Source: Micromonospora cabrerizensis
GTDB taxonomy: Bacteria; Actinomycetota; Actinomycetes; Mycobacteriales; Micromonosporaceae
Direction: 5' to 3'
DNA: 64,000 nt
Assembly: GCF_022230955.1 (NCBI RefSeq)
Contig: NZ_JAKKFI010000045.1
Coordinates: 62,001 to 126,000, forward strand
Below the pieces are notes generated by a model. That model was not told the DNA's origin and searched no databases. It saw only the letters and a list, made by a program, of their open reading frames with translations. Positions 8,929 to 18,270 of the stretch are shown in pieces. Each line of letters opens with the position of its first letter. Position 1 is the stretch's first letter. Position numbers and translations under genes: made by a program.

Positions 8929-10173
8929 TCAGCTCAGGCCACTCGCCCACGGATAGGTCTTGAGGAACGGGTCCGGCTGCACCGGTTTGCCGGAGTTCCA
9001 CACCTCGGTGATCAGACCGTCCGCGCCGATCTTGCCGATCCGGGCGGTCTTGGCGATGTGCTGGGTCTTCCCGTCCACCGTGACCATGCCCTCCGGCGCG
9101 TCGAAGGTGATCCCGTCCGAGGCGGAGCGGACCTTCTCCACGTCGAAGACGCCGGCCTTCTCGACCATCGCCTTCCAGAGGTACACCCCGACGTACGCGG
9201 CCTCCATCGGGTCGCTGGTCGGCTTGTCCGCGCCGAACTTCGCCTTGTACGCGGCCACGAACTTCGAGTTCGCCGCCCCCGGGGTGGTCTGGTAGTAGTT
9301 CCAGGCGGTCAGCTGCCCCTCCAGGTACTGGGTGCCGATGCCCTTGACCTCCTCCTCGGCGATCGAGACGGACACCACCGGCATCGCGGCGGCGGTCAGA
9401 CCGGCCGACTTGTACTCCTTGAAGAAGGCCACGTTGCTGTCGCCGTTGAGAGTGTTGAAGACGGCGTCGGCGCCGGCCGACTTGACCTTGTTGACGATGG
9501 TGCCGAACTCGGTGGAACCGAGTGGCGCGTAATCCTCACCGAGGACGGTCATCCCGTTGGCGGCCGCGTACGCCTTGATGATTTTGTTGGCGGTTCGCGG
9601 AAAGACGTAGTCGCTGCCGACCAGATAGACCGACTTCGCACCCTGCGCCTTCAGGTAGTCGAGCCCGGGAACGATCTGCTGGTTGGTCGTCGCACCGGTG
9701 TAGAAGATGTAGGGCGACTGTTCGAGCCCTTCGTACTGCACCGGGTAGAACAGCAACGCCTTGTTCTTCTCGAACACCGGCTTGACCGCCTTGCGACTGG
9801 CCGACGTCCAGCAGCCGAAGACGGCGGCAACCCGGTCCTCGGAGATGAGCTTCTCGGCCTTCTCCGCGAAGGTGGGCCAGTCCGAGGCCCCGTCCTCGCC
9901 GACCGGCTGGATCTTCTTGCCGAGGACGCCGCCGGCCGCGTTGATCTCCTCGACGGCGAGCATGATCGAGTCGCGGACGGTGACCTCGCTGATCGCCATG
10001 GTGCCGGAGAGCGAGTTGAGCAGCCCCACCTTGACGGTGTCGCCGGAGACGTCGGCGGTGACGCCGGTCGCGCCGCCCTCATCGGTGGTCTTGCTGCCGC
10101 ACGCGGTCATCGCGGCCGCGGCGACCAGGGTCATGGCGCCCGCCAGGATGCGGCGGCCCCGGAATAGTGACAT
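8929..10173 (-). CDS. urtA: Urea ABC transporter substrate-binding lipoprotein UrtA
   Basis: A 414-residue type I periplasmic-binding protein. Residues 1-25 are a lipoprotein signal peptide with lipobox MTAC at the cleavage cysteine. Features of the mature part include [53 protein letters not shown] and [13 protein letters not shown], which identify the urea-specific UrtA branch rather than LivK. The ATG at 10173 follows AGGGAG. First gene of urtABCDE; the 423-base region upstream holds candidate nitrogen-control repeats and a terminator. Confidence 0.95.
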   Translation of the reverse strand: MSLFRGRRILAGAMTLVAAAAMTACGSKTTDEGGATGVTADVSGDTVKVGLLNSLSGTMAISEVTVRDSIMLAVEEINAAGGVLGKKIQPVGEDGASDWPTFAEKAEKLISEDRVAAVFGCWTSASRKAVKPVFEKNKALLFYPVQYEGLEQSPYIFYTGATTNQQIVPGLDYLKAQGAKSVYLVGSDYVFPRTANKIIKAYAAANGMTVLGEDYAPLGSTEFGTIVNKVKSAGADAVFNTLNGDSNVAFFKEYKSAGLTAAAMPVVSVSIAEEEVKGIGTQYLEGQLTAWNYYQTTPGAANSKFVAAYKAKFGADKPTSDPMEAAYVGVYLWKAMVEKAGVFDVEKVRSASDGITFDAPEGMVTVDGKTQHIAKTARIGKIGADGLITEVWNSGKPVQPDPFLKTYPWASGLS

Positions 10174-10379
10174 CTATTCTCCCTGCGGTGCACTCAAGTG
10201 GCGAAAGGACGGTCGGTGCGGTCCGGTGGAGCTGACGTGGGCGATGCCGAGGTCGACGGGTGGACGCCGCCCGGGGCACCGGATCGGATATGGGCACCGA
10301 AAGCGTCGACCGGCATGATTGCGCGCGTGTTTCCCAGCCCTTAATTGACTGTTTCCGCGCGATGGGGCCCGCGCACACC

Positions 10380-10420
10380 AAAAACGGCCGGCACCGTTGG
10401 GGAGGAAACGGTGCCGGCCG
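10380..10420 (-). terminator. Rho-independent terminator (minus strand)
   Basis: Perfect 14-bp arms CGGCCGGCACCGTT (10385-10398) and AACGGTGCCGGCCG (10407-10420) enclose an 8-base loop. Read leftward, the stem is followed by five U (A at 10380-10384). It probably ends transcription from the sensor gene at 10597-11679 and insulates urtA. Confidence 0.75.
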
Positions 10421-10440
10421 CTCGGAAAAACGCAGAATAG

Positions 10441-10487
10441 GTGTCGCCACAATGGTCGACGGGCAATTCCGTCGACGGTGGGGACAC
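10441..10487. other. Extended imperfect stem-loop
   Basis: GTCGACGG (10455-10462) pairs with CCGTCGAC (10469-10476) around a GCAATT loop. The pairing continues outward between about 10441-10450 and 10478-10487 with one mismatch and a small bulge. It lies between the sensor gene and its terminator and may be part of the transcript end or a leader structure. Confidence 0.4.
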
Positions 10488-10596
10488 AGTGGTGAGATCC
10501 GGCCGCAGGGCCAGATACTTCACGCAGGAAGCATCTTAGGACGGCATCGGGTGGCGCTGTCAAGGGTCCGGGTGGGCCGGGCGGCGGCGCCAGGGC

Positions 10597-11679
10597 TCAG
10601 AGCTGGGCGAGCACGCTGAAGTCGAGCCCGTCGGCCTCGGCCAGGTAGATGCGCTGGCGTACGTGCCGTTGGCGTAGCCGCAACCGCCCGCGTGGCCCGT
10701 GGTAGGCCACCGTGTCAGCGGCCGTCTCGATAGCCCGTACGTCGAGGGTGCGGGCCTGGCCGATCAACGCCGCCAGCAACATCACGCCCTCGTAGCAGGA
10801 CTCCCCCAGGCTGCCCAGCGGCGGCGCCTCCACCCCGAAGCGACGGGCGAACTCGCCGTGGAAGTCGAGGTTCTCCTGGGTGACCAGCCCGGCGAAGAAG
10901 CCCGCCGTGCTGTACAACCGCCGGGTCGCGCCGGCACCACTGGCCAGCAGCATGTTCTCGTCCATCAGGGTGCTCAGCCGCAGGCACCGCTGGTCCAGGC
11001 CGGATCGGGCGAACGCCCGGTTGAACCGCACCGCGTCGGCACCGACCAGCAGCATCAGCACCCCGTCGGCGTCACTGTGCTCGATGCGGCGCAACACCTC
11101 GGTGAAGTCGTGCGCGTCCAACGGCAGGAAGTGCCGGCCCACCACCTGCCCGCCGCCGCGCAGCGCGTACCGCTGGGCCGCCCGCGCGGTACGACGCGGC
11201 CACACGTAGTCGTTGCCGACCACGAACCAGCGACGCACCCCCTGCTCTCCCGCGAGCAGCCGCATCGCGGGCCACAGTTGGGCATCCGGCGTCTCGCTGG
11301 TCAGGAAGACCCCCTCGGTACGTTCACCACCCTCGTAGAGTGCGGTGTAGACGTACGGCACCCGGTGCGCGACGCGGGGCGCCAGCGCCTGGCGCACCGA
11401 GGAGATGTGCCACCCCGTCACCCCCTGCACCGCCCCCACCGACACCAACGCCTCGACCTCGGCGGCCACCTCGGCCGGCGGTGCGCCGCCGTCGACCGGC
11501 ACCAGCCGCACCTCCCGGCCCAGCACACCGCCAGATCGGTTGATCTCCTCGACCGCGAGCTGCGCGCACAGCTCGCAGGTGGGACCGAACATGCCGGCCG
11601 GCCCGCGCATCGGGTAGACCAGCGCGATGCTGACCACGGCACGGTCGACGGTCAGCCACGGCGGTGCCGGCGCGGACAT
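10597..11679 (-). CDS. AmiC/UrtA-like cytoplasmic ligand-binding protein
   Basis: The 360-residue protein has the same type I binding-protein fold as UrtA (SIALVYPMRGPAGMFGPTCE, EEINRSGGVLGREVRLV, FVVGNDYVWPRRTARAAQRY, LGESCYEGVMLLAALI) but no signal peptide or lipobox. It therefore resembles AmiC-type intracellular amide sensors rather than a transport receptor. The VGNDYVWPRRTA segment parallels [12 protein letters not shown] of UrtA, suggesting an amide or urea ligand. No AmiR-like antiterminator is adjacent; a MarR regulator is divergent, 96 bases away. The start may instead be the GTG at 11685. Its position between urt and ure suggests a nitrogen-source sensor. Confidence 0.7.
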   Translation of the reverse strand: MSAPAPPWLTVDRAVVSIALVYPMRGPAGMFGPTCELCAQLAVEEINRSGGVLGREVRLVPVDGGAPPAEVAAEVEALVSVGAVQGVTGWHISSVRQALAPRVAHRVPYVYTALYEGGERTEGVFLTSETPDAQLWPAMRLLAGEQGVRRWFVVGNDYVWPRRTARAAQRYALRGGGQVVGRHFLPLDAHDFTEVLRRIEHSDADGVLMLLVGADAVRFNRAFARSGLDQRCLRLSTLMDENMLLASGAGATRRLYSTAGFFAGLVTQENLDFHGEFARRFGVEAPPLGSLGESCYEGVMLLAALIGQARTLDVRAIETAADTVAYHGPRGRLRLRQRHVRQRIYLAEADGLDFSVLAQL

Positions 11680-11775
11680 GAGCACATGATTGCCCGGCCC
11701 ACGACCGAAGGCCAGGACTCACCACGGACCGGGACGACTCGCTACCATGACAGGGCCACCGGACCAGGGAGTTCC

Positions 11776-12234
11776 ATGTCAGACGTGCCCGGGGCGCCAG
11801 CCGACCTGCTGCGCTCGCTCACCCGCGCCGAACGGCTGCTCTCTCGCCGGCTGGGCGCCGTCCTCGCCGAGGACGCGCTGAGCATCGAGGCATGGCGGGT
11901 GCTCTGCCTGCTCGCCGACGGCCAGGGCCACCCGATGAGCGAGGTGTCGGCCGAGGCGTCGCTGCCTCCCGGCACCCTCACCAAGCTGGTCGACCAGCTC
12001 GTCGACCGTAATCTCGTCTTCCGCCGCACCGACCCGATGGACCGTCGGCGGATCCGCGCCTATCTCACGGCCCGCGGCCGTCGCGAGCACGACCGCCTCG
12101 ACCAGCGGGTCCGGGCCAACCTCGCCGAGCTGGGCGTGCCACAGTCCGGCGAGCTGACCGGTCAGCTCGCCGACCTGATCAGTCGTCTCGACCCGGCCCG
12201 CCGCCCCGCCGAGGCGATCGCCCCACGCCGGTGA
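11776..12234 (+). CDS. MarR family transcriptional regulator
   Basis: A 152-residue winged-helix regulator. The helical N-terminus (residues 1-35), the HTH (PMSEVSAEASLPPGTLTKLV, about residues 56-75) and the wing RRTDPMDRRRIRAYLTARGR with the family DRR motif are clear. The ATG at 11776 has AGGGAG just upstream; the open frame before it is a shadow of the divergent gene. It faces the AmiC-like gene and ends 6 bases before the convergent cupin stop. Target and ligand cannot be read from the sequence. Confidence 0.9.
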   Translation: MSDVPGAPADLLRSLTRAERLLSRRLGAVLAEDALSIEAWRVLCLLADGQGHPMSEVSAEASLPPGTLTKLVDQLVDRNLVFRRTDPMDRRRIRAYLTARGRREHDRLDQRVRANLAELGVPQSGELTGQLADLISRLDPARRPAEAIAPRR

Positions 12235-12240
12235 CGAGGC

Positions 12241-12615
12241 TCAGTCCACCCTGGTGAGCAGCGGCTTGCCCTTCTCGACGACGTACGTGGCCAGTTCGAC
12301 GGCGACGCCGTCGCCGACGTTGCGAGCCTGGTGGTGGACCCCGTAGGGCACGGTCAGCGCATCACCGACGGTGCACACCACCGGCGACTGACCGTCGAGC
12401 GTGTACTCCAGAGACCCCTGGAGCACGCAGATGATCTCCTCGCCCGGGTGGAAGTGCTTGAACGGCGGCGAGTCCGGGGTGAACTCCACCCGACTCTGCA
12501 CGACCTCCCGCCCGGGGATGCTGAGATCGTGCTTCTGCAGGTCGACACGCCACAGCCCCGGCGCTGCCTCCACAGCCGTCGGACTGATGCCCTCGGGCCG
12601 ATCTCTTCCACTCAT
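12241..12615 (-). CDS. Cupin domain protein
   Basis: A 124-residue single-cupin protein starting MSGRDRPEGISPT, with GGAGG upstream at 12621-12625. Motif 1 is FKHFHPGEEIICVLQGSLEY (metal-binding His, His, Glu) and motif 2 is VPYGVHHQARNVGDG. It is probably a small metal-binding enzyme or sensor; no signal peptide. It is transcribed in the same direction as the urease cluster and lies 130 bases downstream of it, but with its own ribosome site and probably its own promoter. Confidence 0.8.
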   Translation of the reverse strand: MSGRDRPEGISPTAVEAAPGLWRVDLQKHDLSIPGREVVQSRVEFTPDSPPFKHFHPGEEIICVLQGSLEYTLDGQSPVVCTVGDALTVPYGVHHQARNVGDGVAVELATYVVEKGKPLLTRVD

Positions 12616-12745
12616 CACGGCCTCCTGTGAGCCGGCGGTCGGCTTGGCCTTCCGAGGATATGGGGCCGCAGACCCGTCCCGGGGCGGGATGGGCGAACAC
12701 GAAGGCGCACGGCGCCGCGGGGTCGAGTGGTGCGGGCGCCTCGCG

Positions 12746-13462
12746 TCACCCGGTGAGGTGGGCACGCAGGGTGTGCGCGTCGGGCGCGGTGGCGGTCCAC
12801 AGTGTCGCCGGGCCCCCGGCCAGCGGCAGTCGGGCGACTGTCCCGTCGACCGTCGCCGGTTCGGCGGGCCGCGACGGGTCGACCACCAGCAACGAGCCGG
12901 TGGCCGATGCGCCGCCGAGCACCGCGGGGCCGGCCCAGCCGGGCGCGCGCGGCCCCACCGCCAGGGACTGGCGCAGCAGCGGCCGACCACCGTAGTCGAC
13001 CTGCGTGTGCACGACGGCACCACCGGGTGCCTCGCCGTACCGGCCGCAGATCAGCTCGTCGCGCCAGCGCAGGCTCGCCCCGGCGGCCACCGCGACGCGG
13101 GACTCGGCGAGGTGCGCGCAGCCGGCCGCCGCGACCAGCTGTTCGGGGAGCCAGTGCAGCGTGGCCCCGGCGTGCACCACCGCGGACACCGCCATCCGGG
13201 ACACCGCACCGGGCCGGCCCGGCAGGGCGATCGACGCGGCCACGGTGTGCACGCGGACCGCGGCGCCCGGTCCCACCTCGATCTCCAACCGCAGGTCGTC
13301 ACCGGCGAGCGGGCCGGCCGCCCCGCCGACGAGGTGCACCGTGGCGACACCACCGTCGGTCGGGGTCTGGCGCAGCAGGAGCGGCGTCTCTCCGTGCAGC
13401 TCGACCAGGACCGTGCCACCCCGGCCGTCGGCCCGGGCGACCAGCCGGGCGAGCGCCCGCAT
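12746..13462 (-). CDS. ureD: Urease accessory protein UreD
   Basis: A 238-residue UreD/UreH homologue, somewhat short for the family (about 260-280). Diagnostic stretches are VHLVGGAAGPLAGDD, ASIALPGRPGAVSRM and LPEQLVAAAGCAHLAESRVA. It overlaps the ureG stop by one base (TGATG-type junction read on the minus strand). It scaffolds the UreDFG complex on apo-urease during nickel insertion. Last gene of ureABCFGD. Confidence 0.92.
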   Translation of the reverse strand: MRALARLVARADGRGGTVLVELHGETPLLLRQTPTDGGVATVHLVGGAAGPLAGDDLRLEIEVGPGAAVRVHTVAASIALPGRPGAVSRMAVSAVVHAGATLHWLPEQLVAAAGCAHLAESRVAVAAGASLRWRDELICGRYGEAPGGAVVHTQVDYGGRPLLRQSLAVGPRAPGWAGPAVLGGASATGSLLVVDPSRPAEPATVDGTVARLPLAGGPATLWTATAPDAHTLRAHLTG

Positions 13463-14226
13463 CAGGCCGGTCCGACCGGTACGGCGAGCGGGTGCAGGGC
13501 GGCGTGGTGGGCCAGCTCGTGCCGGATCCAGTCGGCGACCCGGCTCGCCGTCGGGTCTCCCACGATGGACAGGAAGAGGGTCGGAAGGTCACCGCGCCGG
13601 GCCCGCGCGTCACGGTCCATCACGGCGAGGTCCGCGCCCACCATCGACGCCAGGTCGGTCTTGTTGATCACGAGGAGGTCGGCGGCGGTGACCCCCGGCC
13701 CGCCCTTGCGGGGCACCTTGTCCCCGCCCGCCACGTCGACCACGAAGATCTGCCGGTCGACCAGCCCTCGGCTGAAGGTGGCGGTCAGGTTGTCTCCCCC
13801 GCTCTCCACGAGGACCAGGTCCAACGGGCCGACCGCCTCGGCCAGCTCGTCGACGGCGTCCAGGTTGGCGCCGATGTCGTCGCGGATCGCGGTGTGCGGG
13901 CAGCAGCCGGTCTCCACCGCGCGGATCCGGGCCGGGTCCAGCACGCCGGCCCGCCGCAGGAAGTCGGCGTCCTCGGTGGTGTAGATGTCGTTGGTGACGA
14001 CGCCGAGCCGCAACTCGTCGGCGAAGGCCCGGCAGAGCGCGGCCACCAGGGCCGTCTTGCCGGACCCGACCGGGCCACCGATGCCGACCCGCAGGGCACG
14101 ACCGGCACGGGCCAGCGGTGGGTGCGGGTCGACCCCCGGCTCGGGATGGGTGTGCGGGACGGTCTCGTCGTGCGGCGGGGCGGTCGGTGGCGGCGTGGTC
14201 GGGTCGACGGGCGTAGCGCTCGGCAC
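13462..14226 (-). CDS. ureG: Urease accessory GTPase UreG
   Basis: A SIMIBI GTPase that drives nickel delivery. P-loop [14 protein letters not shown], the [13 protein letters not shown] metal-binding Cys-Pro-His motif, [10 protein letters not shown], and NKTDLAS guanine-specificity motif are all present. A Pro/His-rich N-terminal tail ([12 protein letters not shown], then DPHPP) precedes the P-loop and may bind nickel; no ureE gene is present in this cluster. The start is uncertain: GTG at 14226 is used, but TTG at 14244, inside the ureF end, has a better-placed GGGAGG. It lies directly between ureF and ureD. Confidence 0.92.
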   Translation of the reverse strand: MPSATPVDPTTPPPTAPPHDETVPHTHPEPGVDPHPPLARAGRALRVGIGGPVGSGKTALVAALCRAFADELRLGVVTNDIYTTEDADFLRRAGVLDPARIRAVETGCCPHTAIRDDIGANLDAVDELAEAVGPLDLVLVESGGDNLTATFSRGLVDRQIFVVDVAGGDKVPRKGGPGVTAADLLVINKTDLASMVGADLAVMDRDARARRGDLPTLFLSIVGDPTASRVADWIRHELAHHAALHPLAVPVGPA

Positions 14227-14233
14227 AACAGTC

Positions 14234-15007
14234 TCAGGACGCAAAGAGACGCACCTCCCAGGTGGCATGGATTTCGGCATGGATGTCGGCGAGTGGAGCG
14301 GCGGCGGCCGGCAGCCGCTCCGGTGGGTCGTCGGCGGCCCGGGCCGCTTCGGCAGCCGTGCCGTCGCAGGCGTCGGCGAGGCCGACCAGCAGGGCCTGGA
14401 CCTGGTACGGGTCGAGGCCGAGCAGGCGTACGCCGGCACTGGCCGCCCCGGTCACCGTCCCGTAGGCGGCGACCGTTGCGGTGTCGAGACGGGACAGCCC
14501 CGCCGCGGCGCAGAGCAGCCCGAGCACCAGCGGCTGGTGTGCGCCGCCGGGCGACGCGGGCAGATCGCCGAACGGGGCGTCCGGCCAGATGGCCCGCCCG
14601 GCCCGCAGCAGCGCCCGGCCCTGCCGGCGGGAGACGGTCCGCAACGTCGGCGCCGCGGTACGCGCGTCCAGCTCCACGTCGAGCTGGGCCAGCGTGCGCG
14701 ACCGCGCCGCGGACCGGGCCAGCGCGTCCGGCCGTCGGGCCGACCCGGCGGATTCGGCCACGCCCGCGGACCCGGCTGCCTCGTCCGCGTCGGTGATCCC
14801 GGGCACCGCGGCCCGGTGTGCGGCCGCTGCGAACGCCGCACCGACCAGCCCGGCGGTGGCAAGCCGCCCGGCCAGGAACGCCTCCAACGAGGCCAGGTCG
14901 GTGACCCGGCCGGCGGCGACGGCCGCCTCCAGCCCTCCGGAGTGCGCGTGCGCCCCGGCCGGGAAGCGCCCGTCGGCCACCAGCAACAGCAGGCTCGGCG
15001 TGGCCAT
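14234..15007 (-). CDS. ureF: Urease accessory protein UreF
   Basis: A 257-residue all-helical accessory protein. The N-terminus [20 protein letters not shown] matches the conserved UreF opening (normally S-D-x-x-F-P-x-G-x-x-x-H-S-x-G-L-E). The start overlaps the ureC stop (ATGA). UreF activates UreG GTPase in the UreDFG nickel-insertion complex. The C-terminus ends VRLFAS. Confidence 0.92.
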   Translation of the reverse strand: MATPSLLLLVADGRFPAGAHAHSGGLEAAVAAGRVTDLASLEAFLAGRLATAGLVGAAFAAAAHRAAVPGITDADEAAGSAGVAESAGSARRPDALARSAARSRTLAQLDVELDARTAAPTLRTVSRRQGRALLRAGRAIWPDAPFGDLPASPGGAHQPLVLGLLCAAAGLSRLDTATVAAYGTVTGAASAGVRLLGLDPYQVQALLVGLADACDGTAAEAARAADDPPERLPAAAAPLADIHAEIHATWEVRLFAS

Positions 15008-16710
15008 CAGAACAGGAAGTACCGCTGGGCCATCGGCAGCCGGGTCACCGGGTCCGGCTCGACCACCACACCGTCGATCCGCACCGTGAAGGTGTCCGGG
15101 TCCACCTCGATGCGCGGCATCGCGTTGTTCTCCGGCAGGTCGGCCTTTCCCCGTGACCGCACGTCGCCCACCGGCACCACCCGGCGGCGCACGTCCAGCC
15201 GAAGCCCGGCGTCCAGGGCCGCCGGCGCCACGAACGCCAGGCTGGTGGCGGCCGCCGCGGCACCGTACGCCCCGAACATCGGCCGCGGCAGCATCGGCTG
15301 CGGCGTCGGGATCGAGGCGTTCGCGTCACCCATCTGGGCGTACGCGATCATGCCGCCCTTGAGCACCAGGTGCGGTCGTACGCCGAAGAACGCCGGGTCC
15401 CAGAGGACCAGGTCGGCGAGCTTGCCCGGTTCGACCGAGCCGACCTCGTGCTCCAAGCCGTTGGCCATCGCCGCGCAGATGGTGTATTTCGCCACGTACC
15501 TTCGGGCCCGGTGGTTGTCGGCGGCGTTGTCGCCCGGCAGCGCGCCGACCCGCTCCTTCATCACGTGGGCGCTCTGCCAGGTCCGCAGGATCACCTCGCC
15601 GACCCGGCCCATCGCCTGCGCGTCGGAGCCGATGATGGAGATCGCGCCGAGGTCGTGCAGCAGGTCCTCGGCGGCCATCGTGGACGGCCGGATCCGGCTC
15701 TCGGCGAAGGCCAGGTCCTCCGGCACGGACGGGTTGAGGTGGTGGCAGACCATCAACATGTCCAGGTGCTCAGCGAGGGTGTTGGCGGTGTACGGCCGGG
15801 TCGGGTTGGTCGACGACGGCAGCACGTTCGGCTCGCTGGCCACCGTGATGATGTCCGGTGCGTGCCCGCCGCCGGCGCCCTCCGTGTGGTACGAGTGGAT
15901 CGCCCGCCCACCGATCGCGCGCAGGGTGTCGGCGACGAAGCCGGCCTCGTTGAGCGTGTCGGTGTGGATCGACACCTGGACTCCGGACGCGTCGGCCACC
16001 CGCAGGCAGGCGTCGATCGCCGCCGGCGTGGTGCCCCAGTCCTCGTGCAGCTTGAAACCGCCCGCACCGGCCCGCAACTGTTCCCAGAGCGCCTCGCTGG
16101 AGACGGTGTTGCCCTTGCCGAGCAGCAGCACGTTGACCGGCATGGTGTCCAGCGCCTCGTGCATCCGGGCCAGGTGCCAGGCGTTCGGGGTGACGGTGGT
16201 CGCCCGGGTCCCCTCGGCCGGCCCGGTGCCACCGCCGACCAACGTGGTGACACCGCTGGCCAGGGCCTCCGTGACGATCTGCGGGCAGATGAAGTGCACG
16301 TGGGTGTCGACCGCGCCAGCGGTGAGGATCCGCCCGTTGCCGGCGATCACCTCGGTGGACGGGCCGATGACCAGGTCGGGGTGGACACCGGGCATGGTGT
16401 CCGGGTTGCCGGCCCGGCCGAGCGCCACGATGCGCCCGTCGCGCAGCCCCACGTCGGCCTTGACCACTCCCCAGTGGTCGAGCACCACCGCGCCGGTGAT
16501 GACGGTGTCCAGTGCCCCCTCGGCGCGGGTGGCCCGGGACTGTCCCATCGACTCGCGGATCACCTTCCCGCCGCCGAAGACCGCCTCGTCACCACCGACG
16601 CAGTGATCAGTCTCCACCTCGATGAGCAGGTTGGTGTCGGCCAGCCGGATCCGGTCACCGGTCGTCGGCCCGTACAGGTCGATGTAGCGGTCCCGCCGCA
16701 CGGCGCTCAC
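15007..16710 (-). CDS. ureC: Urease alpha subunit UreC (catalytic)
   Basis: This 567-residue amidohydrolase matches the usual urease alpha length. It carries the nickel ligands: [14 protein letters not shown] (first His pair, about residue 137), the carbamylated lysine in [13 protein letters not shown] (about residue 220), [12 protein letters not shown], and the flap [20 protein letters not shown] with the catalytic histidine. It hydrolyses urea to ammonia and carbamate in the cytoplasm. The GTG start at 16710 overlaps the ureB stop (GTGA) and is supported by the conserved opening [20 protein letters not shown]. Confidence 0.97.
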   Translation of the reverse strand: MSAVRRDRYIDLYGPTTGDRIRLADTNLLIEVETDHCVGGDEAVFGGGKVIRESMGQSRATRAEGALDTVITGAVVLDHWGVVKADVGLRDGRIVALGRAGNPDTMPGVHPDLVIGPSTEVIAGNGRILTAGAVDTHVHFICPQIVTEALASGVTTLVGGGTGPAEGTRATTVTPNAWHLARMHEALDTMPVNVLLLGKGNTVSSEALWEQLRAGAGGFKLHEDWGTTPAAIDACLRVADASGVQVSIHTDTLNEAGFVADTLRAIGGRAIHSYHTEGAGGGHAPDIITVASEPNVLPSSTNPTRPYTANTLAEHLDMLMVCHHLNPSVPEDLAFAESRIRPSTMAAEDLLHDLGAISIIGSDAQAMGRVGEVILRTWQSAHVMKERVGALPGDNAADNHRARRYVAKYTICAAMANGLEHEVGSVEPGKLADLVLWDPAFFGVRPHLVLKGGMIAYAQMGDANASIPTPQPMLPRPMFGAYGAAAAATSLAFVAPAALDAGLRLDVRRRVVPVGDVRSRGKADLPENNAMPRIEVDPDTFTVRIDGVVVEPDPVTRLPMAQRYFLF

Positions 16711-17042
16711 TCCGGTGACCCGTCGGCCGCCGGCCGGTCCAGCGGGCCCGCGCACGCGCCGCGCAGCCCCGGCACGACGCGCGCGCCGCCGAACGGGACG
16801 AGGTCGACACTGCGGTTGATGGCCGGCTCGAACCGGACCGAGGTGCCCGCCGGCACGGCGAGCCGTTGCCCCCAGGCCGCGTCCCGGTCGAACGACAGGG
16901 CCGGGTTGGCTTCGGCGAAGTGGTAGTGCGAGCCCACCTGCACCGGCCGGTCGGCGGTGTTGACCACGAGCAGGGTGGTCACCGGACGACCCACGTTGAT
17001 CTCGACCGGGCCGGCCGCCGGCAGGATCTCCCCCGGGATCAC
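16707..17042 (-). CDS. ureB: Urease beta subunit UreB
   Basis: A 111-residue beta subunit beginning [20 protein letters not shown], with [18 protein letters not shown] and a C-terminus rich in Gly/Ala. The GTG start at 17042 overlaps the ureA stop (GTGA). The frame is open far upstream as a shadow of ureA, but homology begins at VIPGEI. Together with UreA and UreC it forms the trimeric urease unit. Confidence 0.95.
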   Translation of the reverse strand: MIPGEILPAAGPVEINVGRPVTTLLVVNTADRPVQVGSHYHFAEANPALSFDRDAAWGQRLAVPAGTSVRFEPAINRSVDLVPFGGARVVPGLRGACAGPLDRPAADGSPE

Positions 17043-17341
17043 GGGATCGGGTGGTGCACCGTCACGAGCTTGGTGCCGTCCGGGAACGTCGCCTCCACCT
17101 GCACCTCCCTCAGCAGCTCGGGGATGCCGTCCTGGACGTCGTCGCGGCCGAGCACGCCCCGGCCGGCCGACATCAGGTCGACCACGGAGCGGCCGTCGCG
17201 GGCCCCTTCGAGCAGGAACGCGGTGATCACCGCGACGGCTTCGGGGTAGTTGAGGCGCAGGCCGCGCTCGCGGCGGGCGCGGGCGACATCGGCCGCGACG
17301 TGGACGAGCAGGCGGTCCTGCTCGTGCGGGCTGAGAAACAC
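17039..17341 (-). CDS. ureA: Urease gamma subunit UreA
   Basis: A 100-residue gamma subunit, exactly the usual length: [60 protein letters not shown]. The GTG at 17341 has GGGAGAAG upstream; a longer frame to 17398 would encode a non-homologous tail and run through a leader hairpin, so it was not used. First gene of ureABCFGD, each joined by 1-7 base junctions. Confidence 0.95.
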   Translation of the reverse strand: MFLSPHEQDRLLVHVAADVARARRERGLRLNYPEAVAVITAFLLEGARDGRSVVDLMSAGRGVLGRDDVQDGIPELLREVQVEATFPDGTKLVTVHHPIP

Positions 17342-17666
17342 GGGCTTCTCCCGGTGGGGTGGGCGTGCCCGGCTCGCCGTCGGCCCGCAAAGGGCCACGC
17401 CGGGCAGCAGATCACCCGGGGGTACGAGCTGGAGTCACACGACCGCCGAGTGTCCCGCCGACGGGGCGATCCGGGACTCCACCATCCCGGCCCGCGCGAC
17501 GGGCAACCGGCGGTGTCGGGTCGGATGCGGACCGCACCGCCCACCGCTGAGCCGACCGTAGAGGATCACCACCGGCCGGGGCAACAGCCGATCCGGGATC
17601 GCGCCGGCCCACTTCTGGGTGCCGGTGCTCATTCCCCTCGCCGACAACCCGGGGAATGATCACCGG
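17342..17666. promoter_or_regulatory. Divergent region upstream of ureA
   Basis: No gene is supported in these 325 bases. Near ureA a nested hairpin is possible: GCCCGGC (17367-17373) with GCCGGGC (17399-17405), and inside it GGCCC (17382-17386) with GGGCC (17392-17396). Near the other end, TCATTCCCC (17629-17637) and GGGGAATGA (17651-17659) form a perfect 9-bp inverted repeat, 7 bases before the start of the plus-strand membrane gene; this is an operator candidate. I see no convincing GlnR box. Confidence 0.4.
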
Positions 17667-18062
17667 ATGACGGCGACGAGGGGTACGCGCGCACTGCTCG
17701 GTGTTCTGTTTCTGACGGCGGCCACGGTCGGGGCGTGGCTGCTCTGGCTGGGCTGGGACACCGACTACACGGTCGACGCGCAGACCGGCGCGAGCAGCGG
17801 CCCGTACGAGCCGTGGCAGGTGATCGGCTGTGTGCTGACGCTGGTCCTGCTGGCCGCGCTCGCCGGGACGCGGCTCAGCCCGTGGCTGGTGGCGCCGGTG
17901 ATGACCGTGGCGTTCACGGCGGTCTGGTCGTGGCGGGCCGCCGGGACCGACGACAGCGGGCTGTGGGTGGTCGGGGCGATTCTGGTGCTGGTCGGGATGG
18001 CGGCCGGCAGCACTGTGGTGAGCCTCGCAGGGCGGCGGGTCGGCCAGCGGTTCGCCGGCTGA
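17667..18062 (+). CDS. Hypothetical four-helix membrane protein
   Basis: A 131-residue integral membrane protein with four hydrophobic segments (LLGVLFLTAATVGAWLLWLG, about 51-70, 77-95 and 100-122) and a basic C-terminus RRVGQRFAG. The loop after helix 1 contains DTDYTVDAQTGASSGPYEPW. It is reminiscent of small actinobacterial membrane proteins of unknown function. The ATG at 17667 was chosen over one 16 codons upstream because the upstream part is not hydrophobic and includes the inverted repeat. It is divergent from ureA; no role is evident. Confidence 0.7.
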   Translation: MTATRGTRALLGVLFLTAATVGAWLLWLGWDTDYTVDAQTGASSGPYEPWQVIGCVLTLVLLAALAGTRLSPWLVAPVMTVAFTAVWSWRAAGTDDSGLWVVGAILVLVGMAAGSTVVSLAGRRVGQRFAG

Positions 18063-18094
18063 CCTGCCGCGGGCCTGTTTCGTGAGGGCGATGC

Positions 18095-18270
18095 CTACTC
18101 CCACCAGCGGATCAGTTTCACCCCCTTGGCCAGCTCCACCCGGAAGCCGGTGGTGATCTCACCGCTGTCGCCCGGCGCGAGCGACAGTCACCAGGCCAGT
18201 TCTCCCATGGGTGCGTCACTCTCTGTGCCTTCCACGGCAATCGCAGGCGGTACGCGGTACGCGGTGGGTG
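18095..18270 (-). pseudogene. Decayed C-terminal fragment of an unidentified gene
   Basis: On the minus strand, a protein-like segment ending DAPMGELAW is followed in the same frame by one TGA (near 18187) and then LSLAPGDSGEITTGFRVELA and KGVKLIRWWE with a TAG stop at 18095. The smooth continuation across the stop suggests an inactivated gene whose 5' part is lost; the upper limit given is approximate. Family not recognised. Confidence 0.4.

Larger units (their letters stand above)
10174..10596. promoter_or_regulatory. urtA upstream region with GAAAC repeats
   Basis: No gene is visible in this 423-base gap. On the minus strand two GGAAAC elements lie 22 bases apart (GTTTC on the plus strand at 10327-10331 and 10349-10353), about 155-180 bases before urtA. 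Actinomycete GlnR boxes are built from GTnAC/GAAAC elements at 11-base spacing, so two elements at twice that spacing, with a degenerate TTAAG between them, make a weak GlnR-site candidate. This fits nitrogen-limited urea uptake but is inference. Two stem-loops (10385-10420 and 10441-10487) fill the upstream part. Confidence 0.35.

Noticed and set aside
16707..17390. A single long urease subunit spanning ureA and ureB
   Set aside because: The upstream half of that frame is a shadow of ureA; the true subunits overlap by GTGA and each has family length.
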